From DASQEH01 sp035633755 (GTDB taxonomy: Bacteria; Actinomycetota; Actinomycetes; Propionibacteriales; Nocardioidaceae), in contig DASQEH010000146.1 of the NCBI GenBank assembly GCA_035633755.1, positions 1 through 33,944 on the forward strand: 33,944 bases of DNA. Reading direction: 5' to 3'. Each line of letters starts with the position of its first letter. The first letter of the stretch is position 1. The notes under the pieces were generated by a model, which had not been told where the DNA came from, did no database searches, and worked only from the letters and a program-made list of their open reading frames with translations. The translations under genes were made by a program, and so were the position numbers. Below, one piece after another: positions 7,930 through 15,450 of the stretch.

Positions 7930-9318
7930 TCAGCCTCCGCTCTGAGCAGCGCCCCTGACCGCGGCTGCGACGGCCTTGTGGACGTCCTCGTTGAAGACGC
8001 TGGGGATGATGTAGTTGGCGTTGAGCTCGTCGTCGTGGACGGTGGACGCGATGGCGCGCGCCGCGGCCACGAGCATCGAGTCGTCGATCGTCGATGCCGA
8101 AGCGTCGAGGAGTCCTCGGAAGACCCCTGGGAACGCCAACACGTTGTTGATCTGGTTGGGGTAGTCCGACCTCCCGGTCGCCACCACCGCGGCGAAGCGG
8201 CGGGCCACCGCGGGATCGATCTCCGGGTCGGGGTTGGCGAGCGCGAACACGATGGCGCGCTCAGCCATCTTCTCTACGTCGACGCCGTCGAGGATGTTGG
8301 GCGCGGACACCCCGATGAAAACGTCGCTGCCATGCAGGGCGTCTTTGAGAGACCCCTCGATCGACAGCGCGTTGGTGTGGTCGGCGATCCATTGCAGTGA
8401 GGGGTTCAGGTCTGTGCGGCCGGAGTGGATGACCCCTGCGACGTCGGCGACAACGAGGTCCTTGGCGCCAGCGCGCAGCAGCAACCGGGCGATGGCCGAA
8501 CCGGCGGCGCCGGCTCCGGACAAGACGATGCGGGCGTCCGCGAGCGACTTGTCGACGACACGCATGGCGTTCGTGAGGGCAGCGAGAACGACGATCGCGG
8601 TGCCGTGCTGGTCGTCGTGGAACACGGGGATGTCGAGGAGCTCTCGCAGCCGCGCCTCCACCTCGAAGCAGCGTGGCGCCGAGATGTCCTCGAGATTGAT
8701 ACCAGCGAACACCGGCGCGATGATCTGCACGGTCCGTACGATCTCGTCGACGTCTTGGGTGTCGAGGCACAGCGGCCAGGCGTCGATGCCGGCGAACCGC
8801 TTGAAGAGCGCAGACTTGCCTTCCATCACCGGAAGGGCGGCCTCGGGCCCGAGGTTGCCGAGTCCGAGTACCGCAGAGCCATCGGTCACCACGGCGACCG
8901 CGTTGCGCTTCACAGTGAGGCGCCGCACGTCGCTCTTGTTGGCTGCGATGGCCAGGCATACCCGGGCGACACCGGGTGTATAGACCATCGAGAGCTCGTC
9001 GCGGTTGCGGATCGGGTGCTTGGAGGCCATCTCGATCGTGCCGCCGAGGTGCATCAGGAAGGTCCGGTCGGACACCTTGTGGACGTCGACGCCCTCGACA
9101 CCGCGCAGGGAGACGACGATCGCGTCCGCATGGTCGGTGTCTCGCGCCGCACACGTGACGTCGATCTGCAGCTGGTCGACTCCGGATGCCGTCACGTCGA
9201 GTGCCGTCACGTGGCCGCCTGCCGCCTCCACAGCACTGGTCAGCTGGCTCACCGCACTGCCTCCGGCGGGGACGACGAGGCGCACGGTGATGGAGTACGA
9301 CACAGAGGGGGACGACAT
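7930..9318 (-). CDS. NAD(P)-dependent malic enzyme with N-terminal ACT domain
   Basis: The enzyme oxidatively decarboxylates malate to pyruvate, linking the TCA cycle to pyruvate. At 462 residues it has an N-terminal ACT-like regulatory domain of about 85 residues (SITVRLVV... to VHKVSDRTF). The malic catalytic domain follows: YTPGVARVC with the catalytic Tyr, VTDGSAVLGLGNLGP, MEGKSALFK with the catalytic Lys, and FHDDQHGTAIV. Next is a Rossmann NAD(P) fold (LSGAGAAGSAI) and FALANPDPEI. The ACT domain suggests allosteric control by a small ligand. I chose the ATG at 9318 (MSSPSVSYS) over the GTG at 9360, which would add 14 unconserved residues. The gene heads the minus-strand series through the MFS gene at 4564. 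Coenzyme preference is not decided here. Confidence 0.93.
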   Translation of the reverse strand: MSSPSVSYSITVRLVVPAGGSAVSQLTSAVEAAGGHVTALDVTASGVDQLQIDVTCAARDTDHADAIVVSLRGVEGVDVHKVSDRTFLMHLGGTIEMASKHPIRNRDELSMVYTPGVARVCLAIAANKSDVRRLTVKRNAVAVVTDGSAVLGLGNLGPEAALPVMEGKSALFKRFAGIDAWPLCLDTQDVDEIVRTVQIIAPVFAGINLEDISAPRCFEVEARLRELLDIPVFHDDQHGTAIVVLAALTNAMRVVDKSLADARIVLSGAGAAGSAIARLLLRAGAKDLVVADVAGVIHSGRTDLNPSLQWIADHTNALSIEGSLKDALHGSDVFIGVSAPNILDGVDVEKMAERAIVFALANPDPEIDPAVARRFAAVVATGRSDYPNQINNVLAFPGVFRGLLDASASTIDDSMLVAAARAIASTVHDDELNANYIIPSVFNEDVHKAVAAAVRGAAQSGG

Positions 9319-9465
9319 AGCCACATCATGGTAGGACGTCCCGCCGGTCGATGTGCGCACCCCGCCGCGGTTGGGACCCCTGCCTCGTCGTGCTTCACGA
9401 CCGTGCCGGCAAAAGGATTTGGCGCGCCGAGCTCACGAGGCAACGTGCCCGACTACGTTCGAGTC

Positions 9466-9552
9466 GCGTGAGCGAGTTCGTCTCACGCCGTTCTTGTCCG
9501 CGTAACGTGCGGCTGCTTGGCTGGCAGCTACATGCGCGTAGGGCTCCTACGC
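9466..9552 (+). promoter_or_regulatory. Two stem-loops in the leader region of the DUF427 gene
   Basis: Two perfect inverted repeats stand in the spacer between the divergent malic enzyme and DUF427 genes. GCGTGAG and CTCACGC (9466-9472 with 9482-9488) are 9 bases apart. GCGTAGG and CCTACGC (9536-9542 with 9546-9552) enclose the loop GCT. The second ends about 10 bases before the GGAGGAG ribosome site. They may be an operator and a leader hairpin; no known riboswitch is recognised. Nothing else stands out in 9319-9581. Confidence 0.4.
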
Positions 9553-9581
9553 ACGGGCGAGACGGAGGAGAGCTCCCGCAC

Positions 9582-9863
9582 ATGAAAGCACTGTGGAAGG
9601 GCCAGGTCATCGCCGAGTCCGACGACATCGTCGTCGTCGAGGGCAACCACTACTTCCCCCGCGAGTCGGTCAACTCGGCCTTCGTCAAGGAGAGCAGCAA
9701 GACGACGCTGTGTCCGTGGAAGGGACGCGCGAGCTACTTGACCATCGAGGTGGACGGCGATGCGAACAAGGACGCCGCTTGGTACTACCCCGACCCGCTG
9801 CCGAAGGCGAACGACATCCGCGACCGGGTCGCATTCTGGCGCGGCGTCGAAGTGACGGCCTAG
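9582..9863 (+). CDS. DUF427 domain-containing protein
   Basis: This is a single-domain DUF427 protein of 93 residues. Family blocks visible are MKALWKGQVIAES, VVVEGNHYFP, LCPWKGRASYL (with the conserved C-P-W-K-G) and AWYYPDPLPKA near the C-terminus. The fold is a small beta-rich barrel and no enzymatic role is established. A GGAGGAG lies about 11 bases before the ATG. The open frame continues upstream to 9351 but that part is non-coding in character. The gene converges on selD with 97 bases between their stops. Its relation to the selenium genes next door is probably incidental. Confidence 0.9.
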   Translation: MKALWKGQVIAESDDIVVVEGNHYFPRESVNSAFVKESSKTTLCPWKGRASYLTIEVDGDANKDAAWYYPDPLPKANDIRDRVAFWRGVEVTA

Positions 9864-9960
9864 GTCTCTGCGCCCCCGGCCGGCCAAGCGTGGCGGACGT
9901 ACCGAGGAGCGCGGGAGTGACCGCATGTGACCCGTCAACCGACGTTGATCGTGCTCGTCG

Positions 9961-10956
9961 TCAACGCACGGTGATCGCGCTCGCCCCTGCCGCGACCAGC
10001 TCTCCGACGACGGGATAGCCAGGGACTTCCCCTGCGACGAGGAGCCCACCAGACGTTTGGGCGTCGGCCAGCATCAACAGCTCGAGCTCGCCTACCTGGG
10101 TTGCGAGGTGGGGACGCACCCAGTCCAGGTTGCGCCGCGTGCCACCGGGGATGTACCCCTCGGCGGCCGCCTCGCGGGCGCCGTCGAGGTAGGGCACGGC
10201 CGCTGCGTCGACCACCGCGGAGACTCCGCTCGCGCGCGCCAGCTTGAACAGGTGCCCGAGGAGCCCGAACCCGGTCACATCCGTCGCGCATCGCGCTCCG
10301 CCGGCAAGCGCGGCGCGGGAGGCGTCGCGGTTGAGGGTGGTCATGGTGGCTACGGCCTCGTCGAACGTGTCCCCCGTCGCCTTGTGCCGGTTGTTGAGCA
10401 CGCCCAGGCCCAGCGGCTTGGTCAGCGTGAGCGGTGTCCCCGCTACGCCGGCATCGTTGCGGAGCAGATGGCCGGCGTCGGCGAGCCCCGTGACCGCTAG
10501 ACCGTACTTCGGCTCCGGGTCGTCGATGCTATGGCCGCCGCCCACCAGACAGTGCGCCTCGGCGCACACCTCGGCGCCCCCACGAAGCACCTCCGCGGCA
10601 AGCTCGAAGGGCACGACGTCTCGCGGCCAACCGAGCAGGTTGATCGCCACGAGCGGCTCGCCGCCCATGGCGTAGATGTCGGACAGAGCGTTGGCCGCCG
10701 CGATGCGGCCCCACGTGAAGGCGTCGTCCACGACCGGAGTGAAGAAGTCCGCCGTCACAAGCACGGCACGGCCGCCGTCGATGTGGACTGCGGCGGCGTC
10801 GTCGCCGTTCTGCACCCCTGCCAGCAGAGCGCCGCCGTCACCTGGCATCGCGAGCGTGGCCAGCATGGCCTCGAGCTCACCAGGCGGGACCTTGCACGCG
10901 CAGCCCCCGCCGGCGGCGAGGTGTGTCAGCCGTACCGCTCCGCTCGTCGCCGTCAT
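9961..10956 (-). CDS. selD: Selenide, water dikinase (selenophosphate synthase)
   Basis: The enzyme makes selenophosphate, the selenium donor for Sec-tRNA, from selenide and ATP. It has 331 residues. The glycine-rich N-terminus reads GGGCACK, placing Cys19 and Lys22 at the positions of the catalytic Cys17 and Lys20 of the E. coli enzyme, so this is the Cys form and not a selenoprotein. The PurM-like core shows NGDDAAAV, VTADFFTPVVDD and ANALSDIYAMGG, then GHSI and DVTGFGLLGH further on. It is divergent from tRNA-Sec, selA and selB, completing the selenocysteine pathway. There is no good ribosome site before the ATG, and a TAGCCT sits about 7 bases upstream, so a leaderless transcript is possible. 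Confidence 0.96.
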   Translation of the reverse strand: MTATSGAVRLTHLAAGGGCACKVPPGELEAMLATLAMPGDGGALLAGVQNGDDAAAVHIDGGRAVLVTADFFTPVVDDAFTWGRIAAANALSDIYAMGGEPLVAINLLGWPRDVVPFELAAEVLRGGAEVCAEAHCLVGGGHSIDDPEPKYGLAVTGLADAGHLLRNDAGVAGTPLTLTKPLGLGVLNNRHKATGDTFDEAVATMTTLNRDASRAALAGGARCATDVTGFGLLGHLFKLARASGVSAVVDAAAVPYLDGAREAAAEGYIPGGTRRNLDWVRPHLATQVGELELLMLADAQTSGGLLVAGEVPGYPVVGELVAAGASAITVR

Positions 10957-11015
10957 GGATGCAGGCTATGCGCGAGGCAAGCAGGCTGCTACCGCGCATC
11001 CCCATCGGGATCGGA

Positions 11016-11050
11016 CGTGGCCGGCCCCGTAGTCCACCCGGCCGGCCACG
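11016..11050. promoter_or_regulatory. Perfect 11-bp inverted repeat between selD and tRNA-Sec
   Basis: CGTGGCCGGCC (11016-11026) and its exact reverse complement (11040-11050) enclose a 13-base loop. The site lies between two divergent transcription units, so a terminator has no obvious client here. It may be an operator for coordinated control of selD and the selC-selA-selB unit, or a barrier between divergent promoters. The CGGCCGG composition is common in this genome, so chance is not excluded. Confidence 0.5.
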
Positions 11051-11095
11051 ATGCTGCTCCGGTGGACCTGTCGTCAGAGCCGTAGGGTTGGGCGC

Positions 11096-11190
11096 GGAGG
11101 CGTTCCTCGTCTGGTGACGGGCGCGGTCCTCAAAACCGTAGTGGCCGAGTATCTCGGTCAGGCGGGTTCGATTCCCGTCCGCCTCCGCCA
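11096..11190 (+). tRNA. selC: tRNA-Sec (anticodon UCA)
   Basis: The 95-base gene includes the encoded CCA end. The acceptor strand GGAGGCG pairs with CGCCTCC. A 6-bp D stem (CTCGTC with GACGGG) closes the short loop TGGT, as typical of tRNA-Sec. The anticodon arm GCGGT-CCTCAAA-ACCGT presents TCA. A long variable arm (TGGCCGAG with CTCGGTCA, loop TAT) follows. The T arm has the loop TTCGATT. The acceptor plus T helix totals 13 pairs, read either as 8+5 with a U/C opposition at the eighth pair or as 7+6. It lies 33 bases before selA on the same strand. A TAGGGT at 11083-11088 could be its -10 box. Confidence 0.96.
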
Positions 11191-11223
11191 CATCCCGTGC
11201 CCGACCGCTGTGAGGAGCCCGCC

Positions 11224-12555
11224 ATGTCGGATCCGCGACGGCGAGTCCCGAGGACGGACCGGGTACTCGCCGATCCCGCCCTGCACGGCGCCCTTGCCAG
11301 ACTCGGGTCCCGCCTGGTGAAACGGGCGGTGACCTCGGCGCAGGACCGCTGCCGGGCCGGTGAGATCGAGCCCTCCGAGGTCGTGGCGGCGGCCCTGGCC
11401 GGACTGCCTCCTCGGGCCACGTCGCTGCAGCCGGTCATCAACGCCACCGGAGTCGTCGTGCACACGAACCTGGGCCGGGCTCCGTTGTCGCCGGCGGCCA
11501 TGGAGGCCGTGTGCGCCGCCGCCGGGACCACGGACGTCGAGCTCGACCTGACGACGGGGCGCCGCGGACGCCGCGGACAGGGAGCACGCGACGCGTTGCT
11601 GGATGCGGTTCCCGATGCCGAGCAGGCCCTGGTGGTCAACAACGGGGCGGCGGCACTGGCCCTCGCCGCCAGCGCGCTCTCGCCAGGGCGCGAGATCATC
11701 ATCGCCCGTGGCGAGCTGGTGGAGATCGGTGACGGGTTCCGGCTCCCGGAGCTGCTGGAGGCGGCGGGCTCTCGCCTTCGCGAGGTCGGCACCACGAACC
11801 GGGTCCGGCTCGACGACTACGCGGCCGCGGTGGGTGACCAGACCGGGTTCATCCTCAAGGTCCACCCGTCCAACTTCGTCATCGAAGGTTTCACGGCGAC
11901 AGTGCCTGTGGCGCAGCTCGCGTCGCTGCCCGTCCCCGTCGTCGCCGACATCGGCTCGGGACTGCTGAGCCCGCTGCCCCTCCTCCCCGACGAGCCCGAC
12001 GCAGCCAGCAGCCTTCGAGCCGGAGCGGCCCTGGTGACGGCGTCCGGCGACAAGCTGCTCGGTGGGCCGCAGTGCGGTCTGATCCTGGGCCACGCTGCTC
12101 TCGTCGACAGGCTCAGTCGGCATCCGTTGGCACGAGCGCTTCGGGTTGACAAGCTGACCCTCGCAGCGCTCGAGGCTACCCTCATCGGGCCTCGGAACCC
12201 CGTTGGCGACGCTCTGGCGAGCTCGCCCGCGGAGCTCCTGGCGCGCGCCGAAGCCATCGTCGAGGGGCTGAGTGACCTCGTTGACCTTTCGGCGGCTGTC
12301 GTCCGTACCCAGGCCCGGGTCGGCGGCGGCGGTGCTCCCGGAGTGAGCCTGCCGAGCGCCGCGATCTCACTTCCCGCCGACCTCACTCAGCGCCTGCGCT
12401 GCCATCGTCCCGCGGTGGTGGGACGCGTCGAGCGTGACAGCCTGCTGCTCGACCTGATCGCCGTACCGGTCGGCTCGGACGAGGCGCTGACCGCCGCCAT
12501 CCGGCACACGGCCGGGGTGGTCGAGCATCAGCCCGCGCCTGCACGGACGAGCTGA
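11224..12555 (+). CDS. selA: L-seryl-tRNA(Sec) selenium transferase
   Basis: This PLP enzyme converts seryl-tRNA(Sec) to selenocysteyl-tRNA(Sec) with selenophosphate. It has 443 residues. Visible features are VINATGVVVHTNLGRAPL near residue 75, GRRGRRGQ, and LVVNNGAAALALA. The PLP-binding Lys277 is in the ASGDKLLGGPQ block. I chose the ATG at 11224 because GAGGAG lies 7 bases upstream; a GTG at 11197 in frame has no such site. The gene follows tRNA-Sec and precedes selB by 4 bases, forming a selC-selA-selB unit. The family forms large decameric rings in other bacteria; nothing in this sequence departs from that. Confidence 0.96.
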   Translation: MSDPRRRVPRTDRVLADPALHGALARLGSRLVKRAVTSAQDRCRAGEIEPSEVVAAALAGLPPRATSLQPVINATGVVVHTNLGRAPLSPAAMEAVCAAAGTTDVELDLTTGRRGRRGQGARDALLDAVPDAEQALVVNNGAAALALAASALSPGREIIIARGELVEIGDGFRLPELLEAAGSRLREVGTTNRVRLDDYAAAVGDQTGFILKVHPSNFVIEGFTATVPVAQLASLPVPVVADIGSGLLSPLPLLPDEPDAASSLRAGAALVTASGDKLLGGPQCGLILGHAALVDRLSRHPLARALRVDKLTLAALEATLIGPRNPVGDALASSPAELLARAEAIVEGLSDLVDLSAAVVRTQARVGGGGAPGVSLPSAAISLPADLTQRLRCHRPAVVGRVERDSLLLDLIAVPVGSDEALTAAIRHTAGVVEHQPAPARTS

Positions 12556-12559
12556 GGCA

Positions 12560-14326
12560 ATGCACGTCATCGCCACTGCCGGGCATGTCGACCACGGCAA
12601 GTCGACGCTCGTCAAGGCGCTCACGGGTGCCGATCCCGACCGCCTCGGCGAGGAGCATCGCCGAGGTATGTCGATCGAGCTGGGGTACTGCTGGACGACC
12701 CTCCCCGAGGTCGGCAGCACAGCCTTCGTCGACGTGCCGGGACACGAGCGCTTCATCTCCACGATGCTCGCCGGTGTGGGACCGGTGCCGGCGGTGCTGT
12801 TCGTGGTCGCCGCCGACGATCCCTGGATGCCACAGGCGGCTGAGCATCTGGCCGCTCTGCAGGCGCTGGCCGTGAGCTCGGCCGTGGTTGCGGTCACCCG
12901 GTCGGACCTCGCGGACCCGGGTCCAGCGGCTGCTCGCGCGCTCGCCGAGCTGAAGGCGGCCTCGTTCGGCGAGGTGACGGCGGTACCGGTGAGCGGTCGC
13001 ACCGGGGCTGGTCTCGACGAGCTGCGTTCCGCCTTGGCCGTCATGCTCATGTCGCTGCCCGAGCCGGACCTCGACGGCGACATCCGGCTGTGGGTGGACC
13101 GGCGATTCCACATCAAGGGCGCGGGCACGGTCGTCACCGGGACGCTGTCAGCGGGGCGTATCCGCGTCGGTGACCGATTGACGGTGAACCACGACCAGGT
13201 GCAGGTGCGGGTTCGCGGCATCCAGTCGCTCGGCCGCGGCGTCGACGAGGTCGCCGCCACCGCCCGGGTGGCTTTGAGCCTGGGCGGCGGCACTGCGGAT
13301 GGTCTCGACCGCGGCAGTGCCCTGCTCACGCCGGGCGCATGGCTGGCGACGTCGACGGTGGACGTCTACGTGGACGCGGCTCAGGACCTGCCGACGCGTC
13401 CCTTGCTCCACATCGGCGCTACTGCCGTGGGCGTTCACAGTCGCCCGCTCGGCGACGCCTTCACTCGGCTCACCCTCGAGCGGCCGCTGCCGTTGCGCGT
13501 CGGTGATCGTGTCCTGCTCAGAGACCCCGGTACTCGATCGGTCTGGGGCGCCGTCGTCGTCGACCCCGCGCCGCCTTCGCTTCGCCGCCGAGGCGCCGCT
13601 CGTGAACGCGCGGAGATCCTGTCGTCGGCGGGTAGCCCGCCCCGGATGGGCGACATCGTGCGCCGGCACGGCGTCGTCCGGCTGTCGCACCTGCGCAAGC
13701 TGGGCTACCGCGACGCGGTCTCGCCGCCGGTCATCGCCGTCGGCGACTGGCTGCTCGACCCGACGTTCCTGGCGGGTCTGCGAGAGCGGCTCCGTGACCG
13801 TGTCCGCCAGCACGACGTGGAGAACCCGCTTGACCCGGGGCTGGCCCTGGCCATAGCGGCTCGCGAGCTGGGTCTGCCCACAGCTGACCTCGTTGCGCCG
13901 CTGGTGGCGTCGCCGTTGACCGTCGAGAACGGGCGGGTCGTGCAAGGGAGCTCGCCACTCCCTGCACCACTCGCACACTCGCTGGACGTGCTGGCTGCCG
14001 ACCTCGCCGAGAACCCCTACGCGGCGCCGGGGGCGGATCGACTCCGTGAGCTGGGGTTGGACAGCAAGTCTGTGGCAGCCGCCACGAGAGCCGGCCGGTT
14101 GCTGCGGCTGGAGGATGGCGTCGTGCTGCTGCCCGGAGCCGACCGGAACGCCGTTGCCGAGCTGGCGCTGCTCCCCCAGCCGTTCACGGTGAGTGAGGCC
14201 CGGGTCCGACTGGGCTCCTCGCGCCGTGTCGTGCTGCCGTTGCTGGCACACCTCGACCGGGCCGGGCTGACCCGGCGGCTACCGGACGACCGACGGCTCG
14301 TGGTGCAGGTCCCAGCCCGGACCTGA
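12560..14326 (+). CDS. selB: Selenocysteine-specific translation elongation factor SelB
   Basis: This GTPase carries Sec-tRNA to the ribosome at UGA codons marked by a SECIS hairpin. It has 588 residues. G1 is GHVDHGKST (8-16), G2 is in RRGMSIELGYCW, G3 is DVPGHE (58-63), and G4 is TRSD (113-116) in place of the usual NKxD, a form also seen in other SelB proteins. EF-Tu-like beta-barrel domains follow (DIRLWVDRRFHIKGAGTVV with its conserved F.IKGAGTVVTG core). The C-terminal half consists of winged-helix repeats that bind the SECIS RNA. The start lies 4 bases after the selA stop, with GAGG across the junction. No SECIS-bearing gene was found in this window. Confidence 0.95.
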   Translation: MHVIATAGHVDHGKSTLVKALTGADPDRLGEEHRRGMSIELGYCWTTLPEVGSTAFVDVPGHERFISTMLAGVGPVPAVLFVVAADDPWMPQAAEHLAALQALAVSSAVVAVTRSDLADPGPAAARALAELKAASFGEVTAVPVSGRTGAGLDELRSALAVMLMSLPEPDLDGDIRLWVDRRFHIKGAGTVVTGTLSAGRIRVGDRLTVNHDQVQVRVRGIQSLGRGVDEVAATARVALSLGGGTADGLDRGSALLTPGAWLATSTVDVYVDAAQDLPTRPLLHIGATAVGVHSRPLGDAFTRLTLERPLPLRVGDRVLLRDPGTRSVWGAVVVDPAPPSLRRRGAARERAEILSSAGSPPRMGDIVRRHGVVRLSHLRKLGYRDAVSPPVIAVGDWLLDPTFLAGLRERLRDRVRQHDVENPLDPGLALAIAARELGLPTADLVAPLVASPLTVENGRVVQGSSPLPAPLAHSLDVLAADLAENPYAAPGADRLRELGLDSKSVAAATRAGRLLRLEDGVVLLPGADRNAVAELALLPQPFTVSEARVRLGSSRRVVLPLLAHLDRAGLTRRLPDDRRLVVQVPART

Positions 14327-14353
14327 GCACGCAGCCGTACCCGTCGGCGCGTC

Positions 14354-15352
14354 CTAAGGAGCGGTAGTCCGGTTCCGCGCCCGACCACTGTCGACGCTTT
14401 CGGCCAGGACCGCGTCCCAGTCCGCGAGGAACCGACCGAGACCGTAGCGGGACAGGGCTGCCTCGCGGGCGGCGGCTCCGGCGCGTTGCGCCAGGGAGGG
14501 GTCCTGCACGTACCGCCGGACGGCGGACATCAGGTCTTCCACGCGGGTGGACACCACCCCGGCCGACGACGGCACCGCCATCATGGCTTCGGTCGTCGCG
14601 AGCGCTACCACCGGCATGCCGAGCTGCATGGCTTCGATCAGCGACAGCCCCAGAGAGGTCCACCGCGACGTGTGCACGTACACCCGTCGCCGTGCGAGCT
14701 GCTCGTGCAAGGCGTGCTGGGGCAGGTCCTCGTACGTCCGCAGCCGGTCCGGCGACATGCCGACGTGGTCCGGTAGGCCTTCGACGTTCATCCCGAACAC
14801 ATCGAGCGACGCCGCCGCCGCCAGCTGTGCCAGCAGGTCGGTGCCGACGGCTCGACCCCGCCGGATCGGGTCGTTGACGACGACGGCCGCCCGCGCCGAC
14901 TCCCCCGTGTACCGGTGCCCAGGGTCGACGATGCCGTGCTCGATCACCCGCGACGGCGCACGACCGCTGTCCCAGATCAGTGCGTTGAAGTGCGTGACGT
15001 GCACGACGGGGATATCGGCTGAGTCGGCGAGAGGATGGCGGCTGAACGGCACGTCACCTCCAGGCGTGTTGTGCTCCAGGTACACCGCCGGCACGTCCCG
15101 ACCGGGTCGGCGCCTCGTCCAGGTCTCGGTGAGCTCGACTTCATGCGGGCGTTGCAGGACGACGACGTCGATGTCCTCGTGCGCCAGCTGCTCGGGTGAC
15201 ACCTCCCGAGCCGCCTGCGGCCAGTCCCACGTACGCGCCCTGCCCCGGCCGTCGGCGGACCGGTCCGCGACGACCGGGAGGAGGTACTCATGGCAACCGG
15301 ACACGAACGACGTCGTCCAGGAGCCATGGACATGCCAGACAAGGATCCGCAT
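14354..15352 (-). CDS. Glycosyltransferase, GT4-like
   Basis: This 332-residue protein has a GT-B type fold. The N-terminus reads MRILVWHVHGSW. The C-terminal donor-binding half shows RRVYVHTSRWTSLGLSLIEAMQLGMPVV, where the two Glu-region residues and SLIEAM..G.PVV correspond to the E-x7-E block of GT4 enzymes in altered form. The ATG at 15352 was chosen because the 33-residue extension to 15451 is Cys/Pro-rich and unconserved in character. It is divergent from a GT2 gene and end-to-end with selB. Its closeness to the heptose operon suggests a part in the same glycan. Donor and acceptor sugars cannot be told. Confidence 0.8.
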   Translation of the reverse strand: MRILVWHVHGSWTTSFVSGCHEYLLPVVADRSADGRGRARTWDWPQAAREVSPEQLAHEDIDVVVLQRPHEVELTETWTRRRPGRDVPAVYLEHNTPGGDVPFSRHPLADSADIPVVHVTHFNALIWDSGRAPSRVIEHGIVDPGHRYTGESARAAVVVNDPIRRGRAVGTDLLAQLAAAASLDVFGMNVEGLPDHVGMSPDRLRTYEDLPQHALHEQLARRRVYVHTSRWTSLGLSLIEAMQLGMPVVALATTEAMMAVPSSAGVVSTRVEDLMSAVRRYVQDPSLAQRAGAAAREAALSRYGLGRFLADWDAVLAESVDSGRARNRTTAP

Positions 15353-15450
15353 CCGGTCAGCCGGTCCCACGCACGGAGATACGCATTGCCGGGAGGTGCC
15401 CGACCCTGGCCACTTCATGCGCGACGCCGCCAGCGTGGTACATCCATGCA

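Noticed and set aside
9935..9948. TCAAC/GTTGA hairpin between the convergent DUF427 and selD genes as a terminator
   Set aside because: The stem is only 5 bp with no T-run; too weak to support.
9961..10956. SelD as a selenoprotein
   Set aside because: The catalytic position is encoded by a normal Cys codon (Cys19) and the frame has no internal UGA.
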